Origin: Puniceicoccaceae bacterium 5H
GTDB taxonomy: Bacteria > Verrucomicrobiota > Verrucomicrobiia > Opitutales > Oceanipulchritudinaceae
Reading direction: 5' to 3'
Assembly (NCBI GenBank): GCA_009772895.1
Contig: WOUP01000001.1
Span: forward strand, 248,001-312,000
Length of the DNA: 64,000 bases
Shown here: one piece after another, positions 54,623 to 63,067 of the stretch
Position numbering within the stretch: position 1 is the stretch's first letter
Layout: every line of letters starts with the position of its first letter
Notes under the pieces: generated by a model
The model's database searches: none
Seen by the model: only the letters and a program-made list of their open reading frames with translations
What the model was told of the DNA's origin: nothing
Translations under genes and position numbers: made by a program

Positions 54623-56775
54623 CGTTGCTGGTCCAGTTGCTCGGCGGCCTCCAGCGTGGCCTGCGTTACTTCAACCAATTCCAGGAAGGAGATCGGCATT
54701 GGTTTTCCTTCGCGCAGCGCGGCTGTAAAGGCGTCGACTTCGGCCTGATGGCCCTTGTCCTGGGTCGATTTGTAGGTACCGCGGGCTTGTGCCCATTGGT
54801 GGGTATGCAGCTTGCGGAAGTTGTCGAGTTGCAACACGCCGCCGCTGGCAAACACCTCGAGGCGCTCCTTGGGCAGCGACTTGCTGCCATTGGCGAAATA
54901 GTGCACCGTGCCGATCGAGCCGTTTTCGAAGCGCAGCTGGATGCTGGCCGTATCGATCGGGTGGTCCGCCGGGGCGGGCATGCCCACTGCGCGGACTTCC
55001 GCGATGGGATGACCGGCGAGGTAGCGCAGCAAATCGATAAAGTGGCAGCCTTCGCCGCGAATGCGTCCACCGCCCGAGTTGACATCCTGGGTCCAGTGAT
55101 CTGCCGGAATCGCGCCGGCATTGACGGACATCACCATACTGATCGGCCCCGACTTTTGGCTCAGCAGCTGTTTCATCTGTCGGACCAAGGGCGCGAATCG
55201 GCGGTTGAAGCCCACCATGACTTGTGGGTTCAAGCCTTCCGATTGCAAGTTCTGGTAGGATTTCAGTACGTCCTGCAACTCGTCCTGCGTGAGGCAAAGC
55301 GGTTTTTCCACAAAGACGGCTTTCCCTGCCTGCCAGGCTTGATGGACCAGCCGCGCATGTGAGTTGTGCGGCGTCGCGATGACGACTGCCTGCACTGCCG
55401 GGTCTTGCAACACATCCTGTAGCTCGGAGGTCGCCGTGGCGAAGCCGAGTTTGCGCCCGAGCACCGCAGCGTTGGTGCCGCCGGGCGCACAAATGGTCTG
55501 GAGCTTGGCCCCCGCCTTGGCAAACGCCGGAAGCAGCACCTTGCCCGCGAAACCGCCGGCCCCGACCGCGCCGATCCCCAGTTGACTGCCGACGGCTTTG
55601 GGCTTGGCGCTTTCGTCGAGTTGAATGCGCTGGGCCCAGCGATTGGGTTCTGCCGTGGGCGCCTGGCCGCTGCCTTCATACTGCAGCACAATGCCCAGTG
55701 CTTCCCGATTACTGATCTGGCCATAGGCCTCCACTGCGTCCTTGAAGGAATAGCGGTGCGTAATCAGCGGCGCGACTTGCAGTGAACCACGCTGCAACTG
55801 GTCGAGCACGGCTTCGAAATTCCGTTGCTCGGTCCAGCGCACAAAGCCGATGGGGTAGTCGAGCCCCATGCTCTCATAGCGCGGATCGTAGCGCCCCGGC
55901 CCGTAAGAGCACGAGACCTGGAAGGAGATTTCCTTTGCGTAAAAGTGGTTGCGGTTGAGCTTGAGCCCCGTGACGCCCACGAGCACGACACGCCCGCGCT
56001 GACGGCAGACTTGAGCCGCATCGTTGGCCGGCGCATCGCTGCTGGTCGACGCAGTAATGAGCACGCCGTCGACTTCGCGACCGGTATTGGCGGCCTTGAT
56101 TGCCTCCACCGTATCCATGCCGGGCTGCAGCTGGACCGTCTTCACGCCGAACTGCTCTGCGAGGCGGCACTTCTGCGGATCGAAATCGGTCCCGATGACA
56201 TGACAGCCGTGGGCCTGGAGCAACTGGACCGCAAGCAGACCGATTAGACCAAGGCCCATCACGACGATGGTCTCGCCAAGCGTAGGTTCGAGCAAGCGGA
56301 TGCCTTGCAGCCCAATCGAGCCAGTGACGGTGAAGGCGGCTTCATCGAAGTCCACGCCGTCCGGAATGTGCGCGCAGAGGTTGCGCGGCACGGAAACCAC
56401 CTCGGCGTGGGAGCCGTTCGAGACCACGCGGTCCCCCGGCGAAAAGTCGGTCACGCCTTCGCCCACGGCCAGCACAACGCCGGCATTGCAGTATCCGAGC
56501 GGAATCGGCTGATCCAGCTTGGTCTGCACGGCTTCCCAAGTGGCCTGAACTCCATCGGTACGCGCCTTTTGCAGAACTTCCTTCACACGGTCGGGCTGCT
56601 GTCGGGCCTTGTCGATCAGGCTGGCCTGGCCGAACTCGACCAGCATGCGCTCCGTTCCCAGCGAAATGAGGCTGGAGCGGCTCTCGATCAGCAGGGCACC
56701 GCGTTTGACTTGTGGGGCCGGCACTTCGACCAGTTGAGTGTCCCCGTTACGCAGGCTTTGCAAAATCTGTTTCAT
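54619..56775 (-). CDS. bi-domain oxidoreductase: zinc-type dehydrogenase fused to Gfo/Idh/MocA
   Basis: A 718-aa fusion. Residues ~1-360 are an MDR dehydrogenase (SLISLGTERMLVEFGQASLI; VMGLGLIGLLAVQLLQAHG). From about 400 comes a Gfo/Idh/MocA oxidoreductase (GAVGAGGFAGKVLLPAFA; AVFVEKPLCLT), whose C-terminal half continues to the end. This pairing recurs in polysaccharide clusters, where it is thought to handle oxidised or keto sugar intermediates. It sits between the GT2-GtrA gene and the heparinase-like gene, with four-base overlaps on both sides. Confidence 0.92.
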   Translation of the reverse strand: MKQILQSLRNGDTQLVEVPAPQVKRGALLIESRSSLISLGTERMLVEFGQASLIDKARQQPDRVKEVLQKARTDGVQATWEAVQTKLDQPIPLGYCNAGVVLAVGEGVTDFSPGDRVVSNGSHAEVVSVPRNLCAHIPDGVDFDEAAFTVTGSIGLQGIRLLEPTLGETIVVMGLGLIGLLAVQLLQAHGCHVIGTDFDPQKCRLAEQFGVKTVQLQPGMDTVEAIKAANTGREVDGVLITASTSSDAPANDAAQVCRQRGRVVLVGVTGLKLNRNHFYAKEISFQVSCSYGPGRYDPRYESMGLDYPIGFVRWTEQRNFEAVLDQLQRGSLQVAPLITHRYSFKDAVEAYGQISNREALGIVLQYEGSGQAPTAEPNRWAQRIQLDESAKPKAVGSQLGIGAVGAGGFAGKVLLPAFAKAGAKLQTICAPGGTNAAVLGRKLGFATATSELQDVLQDPAVQAVVIATPHNSHARLVHQAWQAGKAVFVEKPLCLTQDELQDVLKSYQNLQSEGLNPQVMVGFNRRFAPLVRQMKQLLSQKSGPISMVMSVNAGAIPADHWTQDVNSGGGRIRGEGCHFIDLLRYLAGHPIAEVRAVGMPAPADHPIDTASIQLRFENGSIGTVHYFANGSKSLPKERLEVFASGGVLQLDNFRKLHTHQWAQARGTYKSTQDKGHQAEVDAFTAALREGKPMPISFLELVEVTQATLEAAEQLDQQR

Positions 56776-57965
56776 GAGGCGGTCGGCCGGCCCAGGTTCT
56801 CCGCTGAGCGCTGGTTTTCGGTCTTGTCAGAGGGCTTGCGGTGGCGGAAGACCCAGAACTTCGAAATGAGGAAGTTGCTGAAGGTACCGCCGATGATGCC
56901 CAGGATGGCGGCAAGGATCGGGTAGGTCGCAAAGAAGTCGTTGGAATGCGCCAGGCTGACCGAAATGCCCCAATTGATGCCCGCACCGAGCGAGCAGGTC
57001 GCGATGAAGCGGGCATACTGGCTCAGGATCTTTTCCTTGCGGGTACGGCTGAAGGTGATGCGCCGGTTGAAATAGAAATTCCACGTCATCGCGGTGAAGA
57101 TCGCGATCGCCCGAGCCCCCGCCACGGGCAGGGAGGCGGCCAGCAAAATGCTCATCATGAGCAGGTCGATGATCATGCCCGAGGCCCCAACCATCAGAAA
57201 TTGCCCGAGTTGAGCGAGGCTGCCATACTTGAAGTCGAAGAGGCGCTTGATGTGGCGGATGTAATTCCACTGCTCCTTGAAGGTCAGCTTGCTCTCCCCG
57301 TAGAGGCGGTCCTGGAAGTGAATCGGCACCTCAGCGACCTCACGGCAACGGCACTTGACCAACAGCTCGAGCCCGATCTTGTAACCACACGGGTTCAGGT
57401 TTTCGGCGCGGCGATAAACGCGCTCCGGCAGGGCGAAAAAGCCTGCCATGGGGTCCTTGACCTTGGTAAACGGGCGGGCGAGGGCGGTGGCAACCTTGCT
57501 GTTGAGCCAGCGGAAGGCGCCCCAGTTCTCGTCCGTAGAGCCGCCTTTGACGTAGCGGCTGCCGATGACGAACTCTACGTCCGGGTGTTCTTCCAGCGCT
57601 TCGCACATGGAGGGCAAGGCTTCTGCCGGGTGGCTGAGATCGGCGTCCATACACAGCAGGATATCCGCCTCACGGGCATTGTTCATGCCATGCAGGACGG
57701 CCGAGCTCAGGCCACGTTCGTCCTTGCGGACGAGGAGACGTAGCGGATGGCCATTCGAGACGAGTTCGTCGCAAACCTGCGGCGTGTTGTCCGGACTGTT
57801 GTCGTCCACAACGACGACTTCGTAGGACCGGCCAGTCGGTTGCATGACCTCGCGGATACGCTGCAGCAAAATCGGCAGGTTCTCCGCTTCACAATAGGTC
57901 GGAACGATAATGGCGAGACTGAGAGGGTTAACCATCGAAAGGGTATCTGAGTTAGAGAGAGGCAT
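56772..57965 (-). CDS. GT2 glycosyltransferase fused to GtrA domain (polyprenol-phosphate mannosyltransferase-like)
   Basis: A 397-aa protein. Residues ~1-240 are a GT2 domain like dolichol-phosphate mannose synthase (IIVPTYCEAENLPILLQRI; VVDDNSPDNT; DADLSHPAEA). From about 250 four helices form a GtrA flippase-like domain (FLMVGASGMIIDLLMM; NFYFNRRITFSR). It makes and probably flips a polyprenyl-phosphate sugar. Alternative start at MVNPLS ten codons in; the chosen ATG overlaps the upstream gene by 14 bases. Confidence 0.92.
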   Translation of the reverse strand: MPLSNSDTLSMVNPLSLAIIVPTYCEAENLPILLQRIREVMQPTGRSYEVVVVDDNSPDNTPQVCDELVSNGHPLRLLVRKDERGLSSAVLHGMNNAREADILLCMDADLSHPAEALPSMCEALEEHPDVEFVIGSRYVKGGSTDENWGAFRWLNSKVATALARPFTKVKDPMAGFFALPERVYRRAENLNPCGYKIGLELLVKCRCREVAEVPIHFQDRLYGESKLTFKEQWNYIRHIKRLFDFKYGSLAQLGQFLMVGASGMIIDLLMMSILLAASLPVAGARAIAIFTAMTWNFYFNRRITFSRTRKEKILSQYARFIATCSLGAGINWGISVSLAHSNDFFATYPILAAILGIIGGTFSNFLISKFWVFRHRKPSDKTENQRSAENLGRPTAS

Positions 57966-59547
57966 AAGGTCCCCGAGCTAGATTTGCGGTTGTGTCGGGT
58001 TCTGCGCCACGCCGGACCCAGATCCATTCGTTGCCGAGGCTAGGGCGCCGTTCGTAGTTTTCAAGCAACACAGCATGCAATTCCGCGCGAACGTCGTCAG
58101 GGATGGGAGACCAATAAGGGTGATAAGAATGCTCAGGATTGAAAATGACCAGTTGTAGGTCTGGATCTTTAGCCAGCTCTGGCAGCTGTGCGATCCAGGG
58201 ATCGAGCGCGTAAGCCGGCATGTTATGGAAAAAGAGGAAAGGGAAATTCGGGCGAGCGCCCGTGTAGTAGTAGAGCGCCGCAGGCTTCAGGTCGTCAGGG
58301 CCACGATCTAGAAACAGGGCATGTTGGCCCGGTTGGGAGAAGTAGGCCCCTAATTCGTGGGCATGCTCCCGAATTTCCGGGCGATCACTGAAACCGAAGA
58401 TGCGGGCCAGGCTCTCGTGCTTGAGGGCGACACCGCCCGCCACAATCACGCAGGCACCGATTGCGCCGAGCGTGATCCATTGGGGCCGCAGCAAGCGCTC
58501 ACTCCACTTGCGTCCGTAAAATTGCCAGCCATAGCCGAGCAGCACCATGAGGGCGGGGACCGCCGCCAGCGCATAGTGGGCATAGGGACGCTTTTGCAAC
58601 GGCAGCAAGAAGCCGAGCGCCACAAACAACGCGAGGTGGAAGATGGCGTCGTCTTTCCAGATTTTGCCTTGGAAAAAGCGAACCGCTGCGACCGCCAGTG
58701 CCGGTACGACAAACCAGCCCAGGCGCAGGGCTACCAGCAGAAAGCCACTGAGGGAGTAGCGGCGCTCGTAGCCCATCATGTCGAGAAATGCGCGTTGCCA
58801 GAGTAATTCAGCGATGCCCTGCCAGTAAGCGAGGCTCCAATAGGCGGCGGTAAATGCGATGAACCCGAGCCAGTGCCAGGCGGTCCCGACGAAGGCTTCC
58901 TTGATGGTGGTCCGGCGGCCAAGGCACTGCATGAAGGCCATCGCAGTATAGGCGATGGGCAGGCCATAGCCCACCTGCTTGAAAGTAGCGGCAGCGGCAA
59001 AGACGAGGCCCGCGAGGCAGGCGGCCTTTGCCCCCAAAGGCCGATCGCGTAGCATCCAGAGCCCCAGGCCGCTGCAAAAGCCCAGACCAGCTTCCGTCAT
59101 GACCAGCGAACCTTCCGCAAACCAGAGCGCCAACAGGCTGACGACCATCAACCAGCGCAGTTCATGCGCGCGCAGCTTGCCCTTCAGCGGCTGGATGCAG
59201 ATGGCGGCCGTTGCGAGCATGATGATCCACGAGACCAGCCGGCCCGTCCACCAGTGGTGGCCCAACAGCTTCATGGCGCTACCGAAGACCAGAAAAGTGC
59301 TCGGCAGCTTGTTGTCGTGGATCACATACGGATTCAGGCCGCGCGCCCAGTCCTCGGAGAAGATGAGGAAGACGCTGTCGTCCAGCATGTAAGGGCGGGC
59401 AAGCCCGTAGGCGAGAAAGACAATTGCGGCCAAACCGAAAGCGACCCCCCAGGCAACCGGTGAAGCCAGCCAGCCAGCCGCAGTCCGCGAACCGGTGCGG
59501 GGCAAGCCCCCCGCGGTGTGTGGGGAAATGGAAAGACCCTCGGCCAT
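57952..59547 (-). CDS. large membrane protein, GT-C glycosyltransferase-like
   Basis: A 531-aa protein with about ten to twelve hydrophobic segments, a first loop holding LDDSVFLIFSEDWARGLNPY (Asp pair at the place typical of GT-C enzymes), and a final ~110-residue soluble part (HEGSYHPYWSP-like region). It looks like a polyprenyl-phosphate-sugar-dependent glycosyltransferase such as ArnT or GT39/83. This would use the lipid-linked sugar made by the next gene. Exact family not certain. Confidence 0.75.
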   Translation of the reverse strand: MAEGLSISPHTAGGLPRTGSRTAAGWLASPVAWGVAFGLAAIVFLAYGLARPYMLDDSVFLIFSEDWARGLNPYVIHDNKLPSTFLVFGSAMKLLGHHWWTGRLVSWIIMLATAAICIQPLKGKLRAHELRWLMVVSLLALWFAEGSLVMTEAGLGFCSGLGLWMLRDRPLGAKAACLAGLVFAAAATFKQVGYGLPIAYTAMAFMQCLGRRTTIKEAFVGTAWHWLGFIAFTAAYWSLAYWQGIAELLWQRAFLDMMGYERRYSLSGFLLVALRLGWFVVPALAVAAVRFFQGKIWKDDAIFHLALFVALGFLLPLQKRPYAHYALAAVPALMVLLGYGWQFYGRKWSERLLRPQWITLGAIGACVIVAGGVALKHESLARIFGFSDRPEIREHAHELGAYFSQPGQHALFLDRGPDDLKPAALYYYTGARPNFPFLFFHNMPAYALDPWIAQLPELAKDPDLQLVIFNPEHSYHPYWSPIPDDVRAELHAVLLENYERRPSLGNEWIWVRRGAEPDTTANLARGPYASL

Positions 59548-59551
59548 GGGC

Positions 59552-60472
59552 TTATGCGCGTTCGGAAATGGTTTCGGAAGCCTGGACGCCCTTGTCCTGA
59601 TAGTGGCGCTGCATGATGTCCGGGTTCAGCTTGAGCTCGAACACCTTGCATTCGATCTGCGTGAAGTAGACCAGGCGAGACAGTGCAAAGGCCAGGCCGG
59701 CGCGACCGTCCAGAAAACCGAGTTTGAAAAGGTAGGAGTGGATGAAGTAGAGGAAGCCTGACCCCGGCGTCTTGCGCAGCATACGCTTCAGGAAGCGGCG
59801 GACGGGTGGGTAGCTCTCTTCGATCCGGTGGAGGTGGATCCGATGCACGGCTTCCAGGTCGGAATAGCGATTGTGACGCTTGTAATAGTGGAAGAGCGTC
59901 TTGCAGTCCTTGTGCAGCGCGTGATGTTTCAGCTGGCCGACGTCACCTTCGATCTTGGGCTGGTAGTTGCCTTCGACCTCCCACATGGTCGAGACGATCA
60001 GCTCGTTTTGCGGAATGAAGCGGGCGGAGCCACGCCGGAAGAAAATGAGCTTCATCGAGTGGCTGCCGTGGACGAGTCGGCGCCCGAGGAAGTAATTATC
60101 GTAGCTGATGAAGTAGGCGGTCTTGGCATTCGGATCCGCCGCGACCTGGCCGATTTCGTCACGCAGCTCGGCGGTCACCTCCTCATCTGCATCGAGCATC
60201 AGGACCCAATCGTGGGTCATGGGGCAATTATCGAGCGCCCATTGCTTCTTCTTGGGAAAGTCGCCGTTCCACTGAAAGGGGACGACGTGGGCGTTCGGGT
60301 ACTGCTTGGTACGTTCGACGGTGTCGTCCGTACTGTGGGAGTCGACGACGAAAACCTCGTCGAATTCCTTAACGGACTCCAGACACTTGTCGATGTTCGC
60401 CGATTCGTTCTTCGTCAGAACGATTACGCTGACGGGAAGAGGAAAGCTGGAGAGATTGTTGCGAGCGCTCAT
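59552..60472 (-). CDS. GT2 glycosyltransferase (WaaE/KdtX-like)
   Basis: A 306-aa GT2 enzyme: VSVIVLTKNESANIDKCL, VVDSHSTDDT and the metal site MLDADEEVTAEL, with a C-terminal amphipathic and hydrophobic region (FLKRMLRKTPGSGFLYFIHS) of the WaaE/beta-1,4-glucosyl type. It probably adds one sugar to a core or repeat unit. Its start lies 104 bases inside the end of the upstream GT4 gene, and no other Met near the domain start can replace it. Confidence 0.9.
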   Translation of the reverse strand: MSARNNLSSFPLPVSVIVLTKNESANIDKCLESVKEFDEVFVVDSHSTDDTVERTKQYPNAHVVPFQWNGDFPKKKQWALDNCPMTHDWVLMLDADEEVTAELRDEIGQVAADPNAKTAYFISYDNYFLGRRLVHGSHSMKLIFFRRGSARFIPQNELIVSTMWEVEGNYQPKIEGDVGQLKHHALHKDCKTLFHYYKRHNRYSDLEAVHRIHLHRIEESYPPVRRFLKRMLRKTPGSGFLYFIHSYLFKLGFLDGRAGLAFALSRLVYFTQIECKVFELKLNPDIMQRHYQDKGVQASETISERA

Positions 60473-61697
60473 GAGGGACGGATTGAGAAGGGACTTGGTC
60501 AGAGATCTTGAAGTAGAGGTCGCCCAAGGTTTGGCAGGTAGAGTGCCAACTTAGGTTTTCCTCGGCGTATTCCTGGGCTCGAAGGCCCATTTCCTTGCGA
60601 TTTGCCTCTTCGAGGGTCGCCATATCGCGGGCGATGGCATCGGCGCCAAGCTCGGTGACAACGCCTGCGTTCGCGGCCTTAACGTAGCGATGCGTATCTA
60701 CACCGGGCGTCACGAGGCAAGGTTTCCCGTGGGCCATGCCCTCGACGATAATCACGCCAAAATTTTCATCTTCAGAGGTCAGGGCTACGGCCTCACTGGC
60801 GTAGATTGCACCTTGTTTGACTGCACCTTGCAGAAAGCCCGCAAAATGCACGAGCGACTCGAGCTTGTTCTGGCGGATAATGCGTTTCACCTTTTCCTGC
60901 AGGCCGTCTTCGGTGCCTGCAATGACGAGATGCCAGTCGCTGCCTTGGTCGCGACGCTGGGCGAAGGCCCCTAGCAGAAGGTCGAGACGCTTCTTTGGGG
61001 CGATGCGCGACATGTAGAGCCAGAAGCGCTTGCCTTTCAACTCAGGCTGACGGCTGTAAAAGGCCTGCATGGCCGTCTTTGCATCCGTCTCCGGCAGGCG
61101 GATTCCGTGGGGGACGATCTCGATCTGCGTCTGCAGGCCCGAGTCGCGCAGTTCCTGGCGTTCCCGTTCGGAGGTAGCGTGAATGAAGGCGGCCTTTTGC
61201 AGGTCTTCCTGCACCCCGCCGTAGCGAAAGAGCAGCTTCTTGAACGAGGCGCGCCCCTGCTTCAAACAACTTTGATTGAGGCTACCAGCCGGACGAATGA
61301 TGTAGGGGATGCCAGCTTTACGGGCTTCGCGCGCTGCGAGATGCGTGAGATGGCTGAAGACTCCGTGAATGTGTACCACATCCGGGCGCCGCTGCGGATC
61401 GCGAAACTTGGATCGCAGGTGCTGGGAGCACGCCGGCGAGTAGCTGAAGCGCGACCAGGGCCGCGTCCGGCCGTAGGCACGACCAACGAAGAGGCCGACA
61501 CCGTAAAAACGGGGGTCTTCATGCAGCTGTTGCAAGTATTCCAAGCGCTCCTTCCACGGTTCCACGGATTGAGCATCTGTCGCCACGATCTCTACCTGCA
61601 GCCCACAAGAGAGCTGGTGCGAAACGAGTTCGCGCAGAGATTCGCTGGGGCCGCCGGAGCGGGGATCGAGGCTGTGTTGGACATGCAGAATTTTCAC
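60369..61697 (-). CDS. glycosyltransferase family 4 with C-terminal overlap into next gene
   Basis: A 442-aa GT4 (HVQHSLDPRSGGPSESLREL; MSRIAPKKRLDLLLGAFA; TSEDENFGVIIVEGMAHGKPCL). The last ~35 residues (SQQSLQLSSSRQRNRSDEER) extend past the fold and overlap the downstream GT2 by 104 bases in another frame, far more than the 4-14 bases usual here. Four-base overlap with the wzy-like gene. Confidence 0.88.
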   Translation of the reverse strand: MKILHVQHSLDPRSGGPSESLRELVSHQLSCGLQVEIVATDAQSVEPWKERLEYLQQLHEDPRFYGVGLFVGRAYGRTRPWSRFSYSPACSQHLRSKFRDPQRRPDVVHIHGVFSHLTHLAAREARKAGIPYIIRPAGSLNQSCLKQGRASFKKLLFRYGGVQEDLQKAAFIHATSERERQELRDSGLQTQIEIVPHGIRLPETDAKTAMQAFYSRQPELKGKRFWLYMSRIAPKKRLDLLLGAFAQRRDQGSDWHLVIAGTEDGLQEKVKRIIRQNKLESLVHFAGFLQGAVKQGAIYASEAVALTSEDENFGVIIVEGMAHGKPCLVTPGVDTHRYVKAANAGVVTELGADAIARDMATLEEANRKEMGLRAQEYAEENLSWHSTCQTLGDLYFKISDQVPSQSVPHERSQQSLQLSSSRQRNRSDEERIGEHRQVSGVR

Positions 61698-63067
61698 GAG
61701 CGATCAGGGTGTTGTTGAGAGGGATAGGGCAGAATCGAGCGACCGAAAGCAGGTTGATGATCCGGGACCAGCTCGAGGTTGCGGGCTGGCTCTTGTTCCT
61801 GCAGCATTTCTCCTGCCGTCGCGGGGCTTGTCCGCATCCAGAGCAGCACCATACACGCCCAGAAAGGCATCGTGCCCAGGTTGCCCACGGAGAAGAGCCA
61901 ACTCTCGAAAAACGCACTGACGACGCCGCCCATGGCGACTCCCATACACCCTGCCAACAGGTGTTGAGTCCCCTTGGGCATTGGGAAGTCGGTCATGAGG
62001 ATTCTCCAATAGATGACCCCCATCAAGACGATGAAAAGCAAGAGACCCAAGATACCGTTCTCCTGCCAGACTTGCAGGAAGGAGTTATGGAGCGGGTAGC
62101 CTTGGTCGTAGTCGGTCAGGCGCGGATCAACGCCATCGGAGACGCCCCCGATGCCATAACCCTGGCCGAAGACCATGTGCTTCTGGATGCTCAGCCAGCC
62201 GAGGTTCCAGCGTGTCAGGCGGTTGTCGGCAACTTCCTCGAGATTGAACTGCGTACTTTCGCCACGGGAGGCGAACGAGGCAAAGGCCCGCTCAATGCCA
62301 CTGGTATCGGCGAACATAAAGAAGGCGATCACCAACGCCATGCCGCCGAGGATCAAACCCTTGGCCTGACGTTGGTAGACGAGCAACATGCCCGCCGACG
62401 CTGCGGCGAGTGCCAGCACACCGGCACGGCTCTGGGATTGGATGACGAGAAAGATCGCGAGAATGATAAACCCGAGCCACCAAACGCGTTTCTTGTTCTC
62501 GAGCCAGAGACCGAGCATGATGGGCACGGTGACGGCGGAGCAAATACCGATCTGATTGGGATTGCCGAACACGCCTGCAAAGCGACCGCCGTGGATGCCG
62601 CGGTAGACCTCGTAGCCGTTCCAGGGCAAGGCCTTCCAGCCAGCGAAGTAGACGATGCCCGACACGAGCGCCAGGAGGGCACCATAGCCGGCCACCACCC
62701 GCAAAGTCGCGCGAAAGTGGGACGAACGGACAGCCTGCGAACCCAAGACGACGAGAAACACGGACATGCAAGCCAGCGAGATCCCTCGTAACAGGGTATA
62801 AGTCTGGTCGGGCGACCAAAATACCGAGAGAACCCGCAGCCCTGCATTGGCACCCAGCATCCAGAGCAATGTCTGCGTGTAGGGATTCATCAGGTCGCCA
62901 ATACGGAAAAGCATGAAACCACCGATAATCGCGGAAAAGAGTACCCAGCGAACTTCACTGTAGGCCCCGTTGATCAGCGGTAGGTAGAGCACGACCAGCA
63001 GCAGGCCCAGCAACAACAGGCTGAGCATGTCGGGACGTTGTTTGGGTGTTTGATCAGAGCTATCCAT
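61694..63067 (-). CDS. O-antigen ligase/polymerase family membrane protein (Wzy/WaaL-like)
   Basis: A 457-aa, about 11-12-helix protein with the large periplasmic loop and LTDYDQGYPLHNSFLQVWQE, whose histidine is the conserved residue of the Wzy_C ligase/polymerase domain. It polymerises or ligates lipid-linked repeat units. Start is the ATG giving MDSSDQTPKQ; it overlaps the preceding GT4 gene by eight bases. The longer ORF-track form adds 43 residues from that gene's frame. Confidence 0.9.
   Translation of the reverse strand: MDSSDQTPKQRPDMLSLLLLGLLLVVLYLPLINGAYSEVRWVLFSAIIGGFMLFRIGDLMNPYTQTLLWMLGANAGLRVLSVFWSPDQTYTLLRGISLACMSVFLVVLGSQAVRSSHFRATLRVVAGYGALLALVSGIVYFAGWKALPWNGYEVYRGIHGGRFAGVFGNPNQIGICSAVTVPIMLGLWLENKKRVWWLGFIILAIFLVIQSQSRAGVLALAAASAGMLLVYQRQAKGLILGGMALVIAFFMFADTSGIERAFASFASRGESTQFNLEEVADNRLTRWNLGWLSIQKHMVFGQGYGIGGVSDGVDPRLTDYDQGYPLHNSFLQVWQENGILGLLLFIVLMGVIYWRILMTDFPMPKGTQHLLAGCMGVAMGGVVSAFFESWLFSVGNLGTMPFWACMVLLWMRTSPATAGEMLQEQEPARNLELVPDHQPAFGRSILPYPSQQHPDRS

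Noticed and set aside
60369-60472. Frameshift calling of the GT4 gene
   Set aside because: Both frames stay open and both proteins have full domains, so a sequencing error is possible but not needed; kept as a finding only.
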